Shown here piece by piece: positions 1-8,371 of a stretch of DNA of 45,849 nucleotides. The stretch covers positions 1 to 45,849 of the forward strand of contig JAEFAE010000018.1 in the NCBI GenBank assembly GCA_016291135.1, given 5' to 3'. The notes beneath the pieces were generated by a model. The model made no database searches and had not been told where the DNA came from. It worked only from the letters and a program-made list of their open reading frames with translations. Position 1 is the stretch's first letter. Each line of letters starts with the position of its first letter. The translations under genes and the position numbers were made by a program. Source of the DNA: Bacteroidales bacterium (GTDB lineage Bacteria; Bacteroidota; Bacteroidia; Bacteroidales; F082).

Positions 1-2
1 GG

Positions 3-419
3 TTTGGCAATCCTGTGTTTTTCCCTGTGGAAAACTATGAATACGAGTTTGTCCGTAATTTCAATGTCGTCGATTTGAACAACGACGGTTTCGACGATTT
101 ACTCGTTTTGCACGCACCGTTTGAGAGGGAATCATGGCTTGAAGTGTTTATGAACGATGGTTATGGCTTCGATGCCATAGAAGAAAATGATAGCGATTCT
201 GCTGTAACCTGTTCGCCCAATCCCGCAAACGACTATGTTTACATCAATGGAACGGAAGCTGTTGAAGTGCAGGTTTACAATGCTTTTGGGCAGTTGGTGA
301 AAACCTTGCGCGATGCGAATGAAATTCCCGTTGCAGACTTGCCGCAAGGCGTTTACCTGCTGCGCATTACGGATGCGGAGGGGAGAAACTTTCTTGCGAA
401 AGTGGCTATGAGAAGATAG
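3..419 (+). CDS. C-terminal part of a T9SS-secreted FG-GAP/VCBS-like protein (5' truncated by window edge)
   Basis: The reading frame is open to the left edge, so only the last 138 residues are present. They begin with an FG-GAP/VCBS-type calcium-loop signature (VVDLNNDGFDDLLVLH), which usually belongs to a beta-propeller. A type A T9SS sorting domain follows: a SPNPANDYVYI start, a VQVYNAFGQLVK centre and a GVYLLRI end, closing with basic residues (AMRR). This domain sends proteins through the outer membrane by the type IX system and is normally removed on export. The centre is nearly identical at DNA level to that of the 5470-6963 gene (262-300 against 6808-6846). The GTG at 15 is probably not the real start. 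The enzymatic role, if any, lies off the window. Confidence 0.85.
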   Translation, partial: FGNPVFFPVENYEYEFVRNFNVVDLNNDGFDDLLVLHAPFERESWLEVFMNDGYGFDAIEENDSDSAVTCSPNPANDYVYINGTEAVEVQVYNAFGQLVKTLRDANEIPVADLPQGVYLLRITDAEGRNFLAKVAMRR

Positions 420-420
420 G

Positions 421-489
421 ATTTTCGTTATTCGTACTTTCGTGCTATCGTGCTAACGAAGTGAGACTTATAGGACAAATAAGACTAAT
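421..489 (+). repeat. Dispersed intergenic repeat, copy 1 (TTCGTTA ... TAACGAA ... TATAGGACAAATAAGAC)
   Basis: This short AT-rich repeat contains TTCGTTA and TAACGAA as inverted ends around TCGTGCTATCGTG. A GAC-rich tail (TATAGGACAAATAAGAC) reaches to the start of the next gene. Related copies lie at 7625-7726, 8372-8414, 20041-20126 and 21308-21370. The copies at 421, 7625 and 20041 stand directly before genes for exported proteins. Confidence 0.7.
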
Positions 490-963
490 ATGAATATGAA
501 AGCAACAAGAATTTACACTCTGCTTGCGCTCCTGCTGATGGCGGGAGGCCATGGGCTTCAAGCACAAAACACAGATGTGTTGAAGTACTTCAACCTCGTT
601 ATGCCTGACCATTCCTTGGTCAGTTATGAATTAGGAAATGTTATCGAAATCCATTTTCAGGATTCTATCATGGTCGTGAACGACTTGGGCTTCTATATGG
701 AAGAGGGCGTTAAGTATTATTTCTCTGAGGGCGAGAATGCTGTGAATGAAGATGCAGACGATAATGGCAGTTATGTCAGTGGTGACAAATTGTATGTGCG
801 AGGATCTGGAAGAGGAGACGTCATTGTTTCAGATATGTTGGGCAGAGTGGTGTATAGCAAACCGAACTGCAATGATTGCGTCATCGATTTGACTTCCTTC
901 AGTTCTAACACTCTTTATCTTATTAGTGTCAACAGTCAAACTTTCAAATTTATAAAAAGATGA
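490..963 (+). CDS. Small secreted protein with a degenerate T9SS-like C-terminal domain
   Basis: Residues 1-26 form a signal peptide ending QAQ. The 157-residue product is otherwise small and acidic. Its C-terminal 55 residues (DKLYVRGSGRGDVIVSDM, GRVVYSKP, FIKR end) have the strand pattern of a T9SS sorting domain but without the usual PNP start. The start may be Met1 or Met3 (ATG at 496). The stop overlaps the next gene's start as ATGA (960-963), so the two are probably translated together. The signal peptide is strikingly like that of the DUF4932 protein at 20127, although the mature proteins are unrelated. Function is not recognised. Confidence 0.75.
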   Translation: MNMKATRIYTLLALLLMAGGHGLQAQNTDVLKYFNLVMPDHSLVSYELGNVIEIHFQDSIMVVNDLGFYMEEGVKYYFSEGENAVNEDADDNGSYVSGDKLYVRGSGRGDVIVSDMLGRVVYSKPNCNDCVIDLTSFSSNTLYLISVNSQTFKFIKR

Positions 964-1787
964 AACAAGCGTCATTATTCGTGGTCATTCTACTGATGAG
1001 TTTGGTTGGTTTCGGCCAGAACCAGAAGCATTTCTTTATCAAATATAGGGCACAAGACAGCACGATTTATTATAACATTCAATCTGTTAACAGCATCCAT
1101 ATTGATGTCAATGGACATGAACTGATTTGTGAAGATGGAAGTGTATTCACACCTTTGACGGACATGGATACTGTGTATATTTATAGCGTGTTGGCTAACG
1201 AATGGATAGACCTCGGATTGCCGAGTGGTTTGCTTTGGGCCACCTGTAATGTAGGTGCCAACGCGCCTGAAGACTTTGGAGATTACTTTGCATGGGCAGA
1301 AACAAATCCGAAGTTTTGGTATAACTGGGAAACATACAGATATTGTTGTGACATTTTCGGGCCGTATTTATCAAAATACTGCGAGGACCTTGAGTATAAT
1401 TGTAACGGTATCGATAACTTGACCCTACTACAATCAGAGGATGACGCGGCCACGGTCAACTGGGGTAGCGATGCGCGTATACCAGCCATCAGTGAATGGA
1501 TAGAGCTTTATTCCCATTGCTCAGTGGATTGGACGACGCTAAACGGAGTGAAGGGCTTGCGTTTTACAGGATCTAACGGAAACAGCATTTTTTTGCCCGC
1601 TGCTGGCTACCTTAATGGCAACGAATTCAATGATAACTGTGGTAATTATTGGTCAAACTCGCGCACGATCCATCAGCGGAATGCATGGTATTTTGGATTC
1701 TACTATGACGTGGGTGCTTATAGCATGCTTAACGATGGCTATCGCAGCGGCGGTCGTTCTGTCAGAGCAGTGCGTTCTGCAAAATAA
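960..1787 (+). CDS. Secreted FISUMP-domain protein (Fibrobacter succinogenes major paralogous domain)
   Basis: There is a signal peptide (residues 1-20, ending FGQ). An N-terminal 60-residue strand-rich region with a HIDVNG motif follows. From about residue 80 comes a FISUMP domain (TIGR02145 family): WIDLGLPSGLLWATCNVGA, a GDYFAWAET segment, YNWETYRYC, DDAATVNWG, a WIELYSHC segment and a closing RSVRAVR. Such domains are common in secreted or lipid-anchored Bacteroidota and Fibrobacter proteins and have no established activity. The start overlaps the previous stop by 4 bp, so the gene is cotranscribed with it. A paralogue of the domain occurs as a lipoprotein on the minus strand at 42414-43154. 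Confidence 0.85.
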   Translation: MKQASLFVVILLMSLVGFGQNQKHFFIKYRAQDSTIYYNIQSVNSIHIDVNGHELICEDGSVFTPLTDMDTVYIYSVLANEWIDLGLPSGLLWATCNVGANAPEDFGDYFAWAETNPKFWYNWETYRYCCDIFGPYLSKYCEDLEYNCNGIDNLTLLQSEDDAATVNWGSDARIPAISEWIELYSHCSVDWTTLNGVKGLRFTGSNGNSIFLPAAGYLNGNEFNDNCGNYWSNSRTIHQRNAWYFGFYYDVGAYSMLNDGYRSGGRSVRAVRSAK

Positions 1788-1826
1788 ATACGACCTTTGT
1801 CAACGAGGTATTGAACTGAATAATAA

Positions 1827-3383
1827 ATGATAAATACAATGAAAAAGGTTTTTAAACAAAAAGGCACCGCAAATCCGCAGAAGCAGGGACAAATCAAGGC
1901 ATGGCTCATTGTTCTGTTGAGTGTGTTCTGCACTTGTGTCTCATTCGCCCAAATGCCGACAATCAAGCAAGGCCCTTTGGCCAAAGGTGTGAAACTCACC
2001 AATCAAGCCATGTATATAGGAGAGGACGAGTCCTGTTATTATTTCTTTGACTGTTCCATTAAGACAGCCGTCCTTGGTTTCAGCAAGACCGACTTGTCAC
2101 TGAAAGTGGAGAAGGAATACAAGTCCAAACTGTCGGTGCGTTTCCCCATTTATGGAGGTGTGTTCGGCGAAAACATTGAGCTGGTTACCGCAAAGAGCGA
2201 GCCGGAGGGCTATCGCCTCGAAAAATTCACGATAAAGAAGTCGGACATGACGTTGGCCTCGACCGATGACATAGGATTCTCGCCTTTCGAAGACGGGAAA
2301 AAGCATGTCATCAACATGGATCCCGTCAAGTTGAGCAAGGCCATCACGGTTTCCAGCAAACTGTCTCCTGACCAATCCCATCGTGCGCTTGTGCGACTGG
2401 ACCAGTGCAAGAATGGCGCACCAAGTGTGTGGAAGGTCGTGATGTTGGACAACAAGACAGGTGCGACTTTATGGAGCAGGGATACGGATCTCCATTTTGC
2501 CGATTTCGTGCCTACTGACGACGGCAGGGTCATATTGGCAGGCTATTATCTTGCCGACACCGAAGACAAGGCAATAGCGGCGCTCGTGGTCATGTCGAAC
2601 GAAGGAGAAGAACAAATGGCATTCCCTTTGCCCGTCAACATCGGAAGTGCGGAACTTGCATTGAACGGCAATCGTCTTTGGGTTACTGGTTCGCTGAAAG
2701 GAGAGAAATACGGTGACTGGATGTTTTTGTTCAACAGAAACGCAGGCCTTTGCGGGATGTATGTTACCGTATTCGACCTGAAAGAGCAAGCCGTTGTCAC
2801 TTCCGATACGTATCCTTTCACAAATGAAGACGTAGACGTTTACCTTAACGCCAAGGAAGGCAAGAGCAAAGACAATGAGGTCCATTGGATTGATTTTCAG
2901 CCTTATCTCATGAACGATGGTCGCGTGTGTGTGACAGGTGTTTATAATTATGATGAGGTCATTAGCACTCATACGGGTGCGTATTACCAGTTCGGGAAAC
3001 AAGGAGGCATTCTGAACATGTTTGATGCTGACGGAAAACTATTGTGGAGGAAGCCTTACAGGAATGAGATTATCGGTCCCAAAGAAGTAGTCACCGATGA
3101 ATTGTTTGACATCAACGGTAACCTTTGCTATTACTCGATGGTCTGCTCTAAGTACAAATATCCATCGGATTTGGCCGCCTCACAAGACCCGCGGCTGTTG
3201 CAGACCAAGCTCCGCGAGATCATCTTGGACCAGGAGGGGAACGAGACCGTGAACGTCATCGACGGCAAGGGTGTTGCCGGCATCGCTGCCCAAAGCTATA
3301 ATTCAGACAAGACGAAGCGGGTGTTTCTGTTGATGGAGCAAGGCTTGATCAAAAGCGATGTGCGGTTGGTGGTGGTTGAATGA
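1827..3383 (+). CDS. Exported protein of unknown function (possibly beta-propeller)
   Basis: The product has 518 residues, or 514 if translation starts at the second Met (ATG 1839). It has an unusually long basic N-region (KKVFKQKG ... QKQGQIK) followed by a hydrophobic signal segment ending SFAQ at about residue 42. The rest is strand-rich, with repeated blade-like segments such as SVWKVVMLDNKTGATLWSRD and GKLLWRKPY. These resemble quinoprotein/WD-type propellers but are not close enough to assign. No T9SS sorting domain is visible at the C-terminus (RLVVVE). It lies 39 bp after the FISUMP gene and may share its transcript. Confidence 0.7.
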   Translation: MINTMKKVFKQKGTANPQKQGQIKAWLIVLLSVFCTCVSFAQMPTIKQGPLAKGVKLTNQAMYIGEDESCYYFFDCSIKTAVLGFSKTDLSLKVEKEYKSKLSVRFPIYGGVFGENIELVTAKSEPEGYRLEKFTIKKSDMTLASTDDIGFSPFEDGKKHVINMDPVKLSKAITVSSKLSPDQSHRALVRLDQCKNGAPSVWKVVMLDNKTGATLWSRDTDLHFADFVPTDDGRVILAGYYLADTEDKAIAALVVMSNEGEEQMAFPLPVNIGSAELALNGNRLWVTGSLKGEKYGDWMFLFNRNAGLCGMYVTVFDLKEQAVVTSDTYPFTNEDVDVYLNAKEGKSKDNEVHWIDFQPYLMNDGRVCVTGVYNYDEVISTHTGAYYQFGKQGGILNMFDADGKLLWRKPYRNEIIGPKEVVTDELFDINGNLCYYSMVCSKYKYPSDLAASQDPRLLQTKLREIILDQEGNETVNVIDGKGVAGIAAQSYNSDKTKRVFLLMEQGLIKSDVRLVVVE

Positions 3384-3482
3384 GGTTTAGATAAAGCCAT
3401 CGAAAGCCTAGCCATCCCATCGGCGACATGGAGACGGTTTAAGGCCTTTGGTGGCTTTTTATATAATTTGCTGGATTTTGAG

Positions 3483-3490
3483 TATTTTTG
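3483..3490 (+). promoter_or_regulatory. Candidate -7 element TATTTTTG
   Basis: This matches the Bacteroidota TAnnTTTG -7 element, but no good -33 TTTG lies at the usual distance. It sits only 5 bp before the GTG chosen as the start of the TPR lipoprotein, so that gene's transcript could be leaderless. Confidence 0.4.
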
Positions 3491-3494
3491 CCGC

Positions 3495-5363
3495 GTGAAA
3501 CGGTGTTTGCACATAGTGAGCTTTTTGGTTGGGCTGGCCATGCTGGTGGCTTGCTCTAAACCAACTAAAGTTGAGATCCCTGAGCCTGTGGTCGCTGAGC
3601 CTTGTCGAAGCGTCGAAGGGCCGACCTTAGCATTATCTCAAATCGACACCCTGATGTGGCACCAGCCCGACAGCGCCTTGGCGGTGATGATGGAGTTTGC
3701 GGGGAGCGAGGCGGCGGATGGGTTGGATGCGTTTGAGGGGCATTATTGTCAGGTGCTGGTGGCGGAGCTGCTTTATAAGAATGATTATGGGCAGAGCAAC
3801 CGCGAAGAGGTGCTGAAGGCGGTGGGGTATTTTGATTCGATTGTGGGGATGGATGGGTGTAAAGCGGACGCATGCGGTGCGTCCGTACAAAGAAATGCAT
3901 TTTTGGCGGCGCGGGCGCATTATATGAATGGTGTGGGGTATTATGAACAAGAGGATTTGGTGAATGCCTGCGCAGAATACCTCAGTACTTTGCGAATCAT
4001 GGAAAGCCATTTTGGCGAGAATGAATTGGTTGGGCATAAGCCGCGGTTTATGGCCTTGACCTATAACCGTTTGTTGGATTTGTTCAAAGGCCAACTCATG
4101 CCAGAACCTGCCATTTATTGTGCCAAGCAGTCCTTGGTTTACAACCAGATTGCGCCGACTTCGCTTAATGCCAAAGCCAATATTTTGAGTGAGATTGGAT
4201 TAGAATATCATATATTGGAAGAAACGGACAGTGTGGTTTTCTATTATGAAGCGGCGTTTAATGCCTTGCATGACAGAAACAATCTGGTTTACAGGGATTT
4301 GATGGCTTCACAAGCTTTGTTTGATTATTATGAAGTCCACGACACCATAAAAGCCTTGGCCAGTCTGAAAAGCATGGCAGCACAAGCCGAAAGCGAAACC
4401 GAAAGAATAACCCGATATTCAACCATTGGCGACATCTATCTTAATGCCAGACAATTCGATTCTGCCAAGGTTTATTTGGAAACAGTATTTGATTTTACAA
4501 ATGACGACATTATAAAAAAGCTTGCAGCAAAGGCTTTGCATGACGTCGCTATTGGTGAGGGCGACACATTGAAAGCCAACCAATATGCCCAATTCATCAT
4601 AGAAGATGTAGCCGCAGCAGCAGAAAACCAAAAGCGGGTCTCGAAACTAAACGATCTGTTCCAAAACTACTTGCAGGAGAAGCAGGAAGCGGCTTCGCTC
4701 CGTGAGCGGAGGAAGGCGGTGAGACTGACGCTTATGGTATTAGTGCCGCTATTAGTGGCCATTGGTTTGGCGGTGGCCATCGTGATGCGGCGCAGACACA
4801 GAAAACGCTTGGCGGTACAAGAGGCGGAGGCGCAACAACGCTTGGAAGAAGAACGCCAAAGCCATCGCATGGAACAGGCGGCGCTTTCGGGACGGCTGAA
4901 ACGGAGCAACGAGACTTTGCGCGAGTTGCAAGACCAAGTGCGGCAACAGAACGAAACGACACCGAAGCCCGAAACGCAGGCGGCGAGTTTTGCCGAGGAG
5001 CCGATTTGCCGCTTGATCATGGAGCGGGTGAACGAGGGGCAGTTCAAGTCGCAGATGGACTGCACGGTTTACAAGGACTATGCCTTGGGGAAGGAACAGT
5101 TGACGGCGTTGCGGGAGGCTGCCGACCGACACTTCGGGCAGTTCACGAGCCGACTGGCCAAGGCCTATCCCGACCTCACCCGTGGCGACTTGGATTATTG
5201 CTGCCTGTATCTTTTAGGGCTTTCTGACGCTGATATTGCCGCTTTGATGCAGAAAGCCTATCCGACCGTGTCGCATCGTGCCCGAAAGATGAAGGCTATT
5301 TTTAAAAGTGAGGCACCTCTGCCTACAACACTTCTTGATTTTGCCAAGGAATCAAATGGTTAA
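3495..5363 (+). CDS. TPR lipoprotein with membrane segment, coiled coil and C-terminal HTH-like domain
   Basis: Starting at GTG 3495 gives a lipoprotein signal peptide (MKRCLHIV ... AMLVAC). The longer TTG start at 3468 would add acidic residues before it. TPR-like helical repeats fill about residues 80-390. A transmembrane helix follows (LMVLVPLLVAIGLAVAIVM), then a charged coiled coil with QQRLEEERQSHRMEQ. The C-terminal domain (GDLDYCCLYLLGLSDADIAA ... KAYPTVSHRARKMK) resembles a LuxR/GerE-like helix-turn-helix. This order is typical of Bacteroidota TPR-HTH regulators that sense envelope signals, although DNA binding is only inferred. Two palindromic repeats are built into the reading frame (3578-3621 and 3865-3885). 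Confidence 0.7.
   Translation: MKRCLHIVSFLVGLAMLVACSKPTKVEIPEPVVAEPCRSVEGPTLALSQIDTLMWHQPDSALAVMMEFAGSEAADGLDAFEGHYCQVLVAELLYKNDYGQSNREEVLKAVGYFDSIVGMDGCKADACGASVQRNAFLAARAHYMNGVGYYEQEDLVNACAEYLSTLRIMESHFGENELVGHKPRFMALTYNRLLDLFKGQLMPEPAIYCAKQSLVYNQIAPTSLNAKANILSEIGLEYHILEETDSVVFYYEAAFNALHDRNNLVYRDLMASQALFDYYEVHDTIKALASLKSMAAQAESETERITRYSTIGDIYLNARQFDSAKVYLETVFDFTNDDIIKKLAAKALHDVAIGEGDTLKANQYAQFIIEDVAAAAENQKRVSKLNDLFQNYLQEKQEAASLRERRKAVRLTLMVLVPLLVAIGLAVAIVMRRRHRKRLAVQEAEAQQRLEEERQSHRMEQAALSGRLKRSNETLRELQDQVRQQNETTPKPETQAASFAEEPICRLIMERVNEGQFKSQMDCTVYKDYALGKEQLTALREAADRHFGQFTSRLAKAYPDLTRGDLDYCCLYLLGLSDADIAALMQKAYPTVSHRARKMKAIFKSEAPLPTTLLDFAKESNG
3578..3621 (+). repeat. REP-like element read in frame within the TPR lipoprotein
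   Basis: The stretch contains CTGAGCCTGTG and then CTGAGCCTTGTCGAAGCG. It belongs to the widespread CTGAGCCTGTCGAAG repeat type and is translated here as EPVVAEPCRSVEG. It lies in the linker just after the lipidation cysteine. Confidence 0.55.
3865..3885 (+). repeat. Palindrome CGGACGCA-N5-TGCGTCCG inside a CDS
   Basis: A perfect 8-bp stem with a 5-base loop, followed by TACAAAGA, is read in frame as KADACGASVQ. This is the GGACGCA...TGCGTCC type of dispersed repeat normally found between genes. Here it sits between TPR helices. Confidence 0.6.
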
Positions 5364-5412
5364 AAATCAAGATATTGTGTAAAAATTGATACAAATTGAT
5401 ACATTGTTTTTC

Positions 5413-5444
5413 TTGACACGCGCGGCGTGAAGGGTGTATTTTTG
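5413..5444 (+). promoter_or_regulatory. Promoter: TTG, 21 bp, TATTTTTG
   Basis: TTG at 5413-5415 and TATTTTTG at 5437-5444 are spaced as expected for the Bacteroidota housekeeping sigma factor. The element lies 25 bp before the ATG of the T9SS cargo gene at 5470. Confidence 0.7.
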
Positions 5445-5469
5445 CCGAAAATTTTAAATCCTAATTGTT

Positions 5470-6963
5470 ATGAAAACGACAAAACAATTCATGATGATTT
5501 GCTGCCTAATGGTTATGGTGGCGACGAGTTATGCCCAGCAATGGGAAATTGACTGTGACGATCTTGGAAATTACTCGTATTTACGAACGAGTATCATCAA
5601 TGACCAAGGAGAAGCCGTGATTATGGGCGAATGTGGCTCTGACGACAACCACTTCTTTCCTATGGTAATGCGTGTCACGGAAGATGGCGAATATGATTAT
5701 CGGGTATTCGACACCATAGAAGGCAATGTAAGACCAACCCACATCGTGCAATTGGCCAATGGAACCTATTTTGCATCAGTAATAGTCCAACCAGATGATT
5801 ATGGAGTGGGAGAAGATGTTGTGTTTCTGCTTCTTGATTCGGATTTCAATATCCTCGATGTAAGAAACTACGAAGAGCCTGAAATGGTCCTTGGCTTCTC
5901 GAAGGGTGGACAGTTGATGCTTGATGACGACGGAACGGTGGTGTTTTCATGTGGCTATCAGTATCAAGAAACATACGGACAAGGGACAAAACCATGTTTC
6001 TACCGTTTCGATATGAACGCCGACACTTTGTCGTGCCGTTTCGTCACGGCCGAACTGCCCCATCCGGAAGCAACCATGTTTGGTTATGAGTGTTACAAAT
6101 TACTGCAAAACCCTAATAATGATGGCATCGTTGTGATTTGCGCAGGTCTGAACAACAAGAATTCGCTTCTGATGTACGACCACGACTTCAACTATGAGGA
6201 CGGCTTCATTTTGTCTCCTGCCTTTCGTGAAAGTTTTGTGTATTCCTATTCCGACCATTGGCTTTCCGACAATAGACTATTGTTAATGGGAGACATGAAG
6301 CCGAATGGGGAATACACTAAGTGGAGTATTGGCATGGCAGAGGTTGGTCTTGATGGAACTTTTGACCGTTGGGATAGGGTTTACTACAAGCAAGATACAG
6401 CCATTCAGGCTTCAAACTATTGCATGGCTTATGTGAATGACTCGACCATATACGGAGGAGCATGGTTTTACATAACAGCAGGCGGGGAGAGCCACTCAAG
6501 CGTATGCCTATACGACAAGGATATGGAGTTACTCGGTCGAAAGGAATTTGTTGAACCAGAATACGGTGACAAATCATCCTGTCGTTTCGTCCTGCCAATG
6601 TTGGACGGGGGATGCCTTGTTGGCATATCAAGATATTACCTTGATAGTGGTTCCAGTTATAGATATGGCAAACTCATCAAGATGCGGCGCGAGGATTTCA
6701 ATCCAATCCCTTGTAGTGTAGAGGAAGTGCCGCAAGAAGCGGTAAAGGCTTTGGCCTATCCCAATCCTGCCAAAGAAAAGGTGACGATTGACGGTATTGA
6801 AGTAGCCGAAGTGCAGGTTTACAATGCTCTTGGGCAATTGGTGAAGATGGTGCGAAACTCAAATGAAATCAAAATCTCAGACTTGACGGAGGGCGTTTAC
6901 TTGCTGCGGATTAGGAATGCAAAGGGAGTTTCGCAGACGGAACGCATCACGGTAAAAAGATAA
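5470..6963 (+). CDS. T9SS-secreted protein of unknown function with type A sorting domain
   Basis: The 497-residue product starts with a signal peptide (MKTTKQFMMICCLMVMVA ... SYAQ). About 390 strand-rich residues follow, with repeated 'V(M/L)...D.DG' segments and no recognised catalytic motif. A type A T9SS sorting domain closes it (residues about 425-497: AYPNPAKEKVTI, VQVYNALGQLVKM, GVYLLRI, ITVKR). It is probably a cell-surface or released protein. It has its own promoter (5413-5444) and is followed after 34 bp by an outer-membrane protein gene. The sorting domain's DNA is nearly the same as in the gene at the left edge, while the mature parts differ. Confidence 0.8.
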   Translation: MKTTKQFMMICCLMVMVATSYAQQWEIDCDDLGNYSYLRTSIINDQGEAVIMGECGSDDNHFFPMVMRVTEDGEYDYRVFDTIEGNVRPTHIVQLANGTYFASVIVQPDDYGVGEDVVFLLLDSDFNILDVRNYEEPEMVLGFSKGGQLMLDDDGTVVFSCGYQYQETYGQGTKPCFYRFDMNADTLSCRFVTAELPHPEATMFGYECYKLLQNPNNDGIVVICAGLNNKNSLLMYDHDFNYEDGFILSPAFRESFVYSYSDHWLSDNRLLLMGDMKPNGEYTKWSIGMAEVGLDGTFDRWDRVYYKQDTAIQASNYCMAYVNDSTIYGGAWFYITAGGESHSSVCLYDKDMELLGRKEFVEPEYGDKSSCRFVLPMLDGGCLVGISRYYLDSGSSYRYGKLIKMRREDFNPIPCSVEEVPQEAVKALAYPNPAKEKVTIDGIEVAEVQVYNALGQLVKMVRNSNEIKISDLTEGVYLLRIRNAKGVSQTERITVKR

Positions 6964-6997
6964 GCCATAGAATATGTAACTTTAAAATCAATGAGTT

Positions 6998-7615
6998 ATG
7001 AGAGCAAATAGTTTCAATAAGCAGATTTTGGCCACAATGGCCATCGCTTTGCTTTGCTGCTTTTCGGCAAAGGCACAGAACACGAAAGACACGAAAGAAT
7101 GGTCGATTATTCCTTCTGCCAAGATAGGGATTACATGGGATGGTTCAACACCCAAAATGTTCGGTGATGATGTCTATCACGTGAATGCTGGCGTGGACGC
7201 CAAGGTCAGTTTCAATAAGCATTGGTCGTTGCTGGCAGGCGTTGAGTACAATTACCGTTGGGGTTTTAACAAGAATGGAAGTGATTGGTTCCCCGGCGAC
7301 CACAGGGAAGGGTTACGGCATTACATCCGCGTTCCTGTTCGCGTCGAGTTCACGCACAAATGGTTTTATGTTAACGCAGGTTTTTTTGTGGAGCGGGCGA
7401 CGAACACACGCTATGATGCCAACAAGACTACCGATTTTGGTATAGGCTCCGAGGTGGAATTAGGCGGACGCATACGACTATCGGAAAACGATCATCTCCG
7501 TATAGGTTGGCAAACTCAAATTTGTGTCAACCATAATACAACAAAAGGCCAACCCTCTTTTGGCGGTGGTTTCTTCGGTGCCTTTCTTACTATGGGATAT
7601 GAGCATCGGTTTTGA
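6998..7615 (+). CDS. Outer-membrane beta-barrel protein
   Basis: The 205-residue product has a signal peptide (residues about 1-27, ending AKAQ). Alternating amphipathic strands follow (AKIGITWD, NAGVDAKVSFNKHWSLLAGVEYNYRWGF, YIRVPVRVEFTHKWFYVNAGFF, FLTMGYEHRF) and the chain ends in Phe, the classical last residue of an outer-membrane barrel. Eight strands would fit the OMP_b-brl (PorT/OmpW-like) class. It probably shares the transcript of the T9SS cargo gene 34 bp upstream. No substrate can be inferred. Confidence 0.75.
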   Translation: MRANSFNKQILATMAIALLCCFSAKAQNTKDTKEWSIIPSAKIGITWDGSTPKMFGDDVYHVNAGVDAKVSFNKHWSLLAGVEYNYRWGFNKNGSDWFPGDHREGLRHYIRVPVRVEFTHKWFYVNAGFFVERATNTRYDANKTTDFGIGSEVELGGRIRLSENDHLRIGWQTQICVNHNTTKGQPSFGGGFFGAFLTMGYEHRF

Positions 7616-7624
7616 GTGTGGTTA

Positions 7625-7726
7625 GGGGATTTCGTTATTAACTTCGTTGAATGCTTTGCATTTCGTACTATCGTGCTTACGTGCTTACGAAGTGAGACTT
7701 ATAGGACAAATAAGACAAATAGAACA
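7625..7726 (+). repeat. Dispersed intergenic repeat, copy 2
   Basis: This is a longer version of the 421-489 repeat, containing GAATGCTTTGCATTTCGTA as an internal palindrome. It ends with the same GTGAGACTTATAGGACAAAT tail, and the next gene begins immediately after it. Confidence 0.7.
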
Positions 7727-7951
7727 ATGAAAAGAACATGTGCTTTGCTGGTGGTGATGGCCACCCTATTGTTGGCGGGATGCCGGAGTGGATGTGAGGA
7801 GGAGAAAAACTCACGGCCTGAAGAGACCTCTCTGGATTGCTTCGTTCCTCGCAATGACGAGGGGACGGACTCGATTAGGGAGTATTATGAGCGGATGGAG
7901 CGATGGGAGATGCTACATGGTGGGATGAGCAGGTGGGAGAGCGATAAATGA
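7727..7951 (+). CDS. Small lipoprotein, 74 residues, containing an in-frame repeat
   Basis: ATG 7727 follows the tail of repeat copy 2. The peptide begins MKRTCALLVVMATLLLAGC, a clear lipoprotein signal with LAGC lipobox. The mature part is short, charged and low in complexity. Residues about 35-46 (LDCFVPRNDEG) are the translation of a dispersed repeat of the ATTGCTTCGT...GCAATGACGAG type. The product may therefore be a recent or accidental gene, or a lipoprotein remnant. No function is recognised. Confidence 0.5.
   Translation: MKRTCALLVVMATLLLAGCRSGCEEEKNSRPEETSLDCFVPRNDEGTDSIREYYERMERWEMLHGGMSRWESDK
7832..7864 (+). repeat. Dispersed repeat (ATTGC ... GCAATGACGAG) read in frame
   Basis: ATTGC (7836-7840) pairs with GCAAT (7851-7855) to make a small hairpin. 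The sequence type is widespread between genes in many bacteria. Here it supplies about 11 codons of the 74-residue lipoprotein. Confidence 0.5.
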
Positions 7952-8046
7952 AGGAGAATGGCCTGTGAGGATGAAACTCAAACTTTAACGCTTGATAAGG
8001 AAATACAATTATTCATCATTTAATAATCAATTAAATCACAGTTATC

Positions 8047-8361
8047 ATGTCTAACAATCTAAACATCTTCGGCCACGAAAGACCTGTACTGAAGTTCTGG
8101 GTTATGATGGCCATCATTGTCGGTGCTTCCTTATTGGGAAGATACATCGTTTGTCTCATCGAGAAAGATAGTCTCAACTGGTCGCACTACACTTTTTTCC
8201 TTTTGCTGTGCGCGTTGATTGCTGTAAGTTACTTTGTGGGTCGGCTGATTGCTTACAAAACGAAACTGTTCCCTAAAGCACAGAACAGGGATAATGTCTT
8301 AAAGTGGACTTTCGCCATTTTGTCAATTGTGCTTATTGTGGCCGCTATTGTTCTTGTTTGA
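8047..8361 (+). CDS. Small integral membrane protein, three predicted helices
   Basis: The 104-residue protein has no signal peptide cleavage site. Its three hydrophobic segments lie at about residues 15-37 (FWVMMAIIVGASLLGRYIVCLI), 48-67 (YTFFLLLCALIAVSYFVG) and 85-104 (LKWTFAILSIVLIVAAIVLV). The loops are basic. It stands alone between repeat-rich spacers and is followed by repeat copy 3 and a strong hairpin. The family is not recognised. Confidence 0.65.
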   Translation: MSNNLNIFGHERPVLKFWVMMAIIVGASLLGRYIVCLIEKDSLNWSHYTFFLLLCALIAVSYFVGRLIAYKTKLFPKAQNRDNVLKWTFAILSIVLIVAAIVLV

Positions 8362-8371
8362 TTGATTAAGT

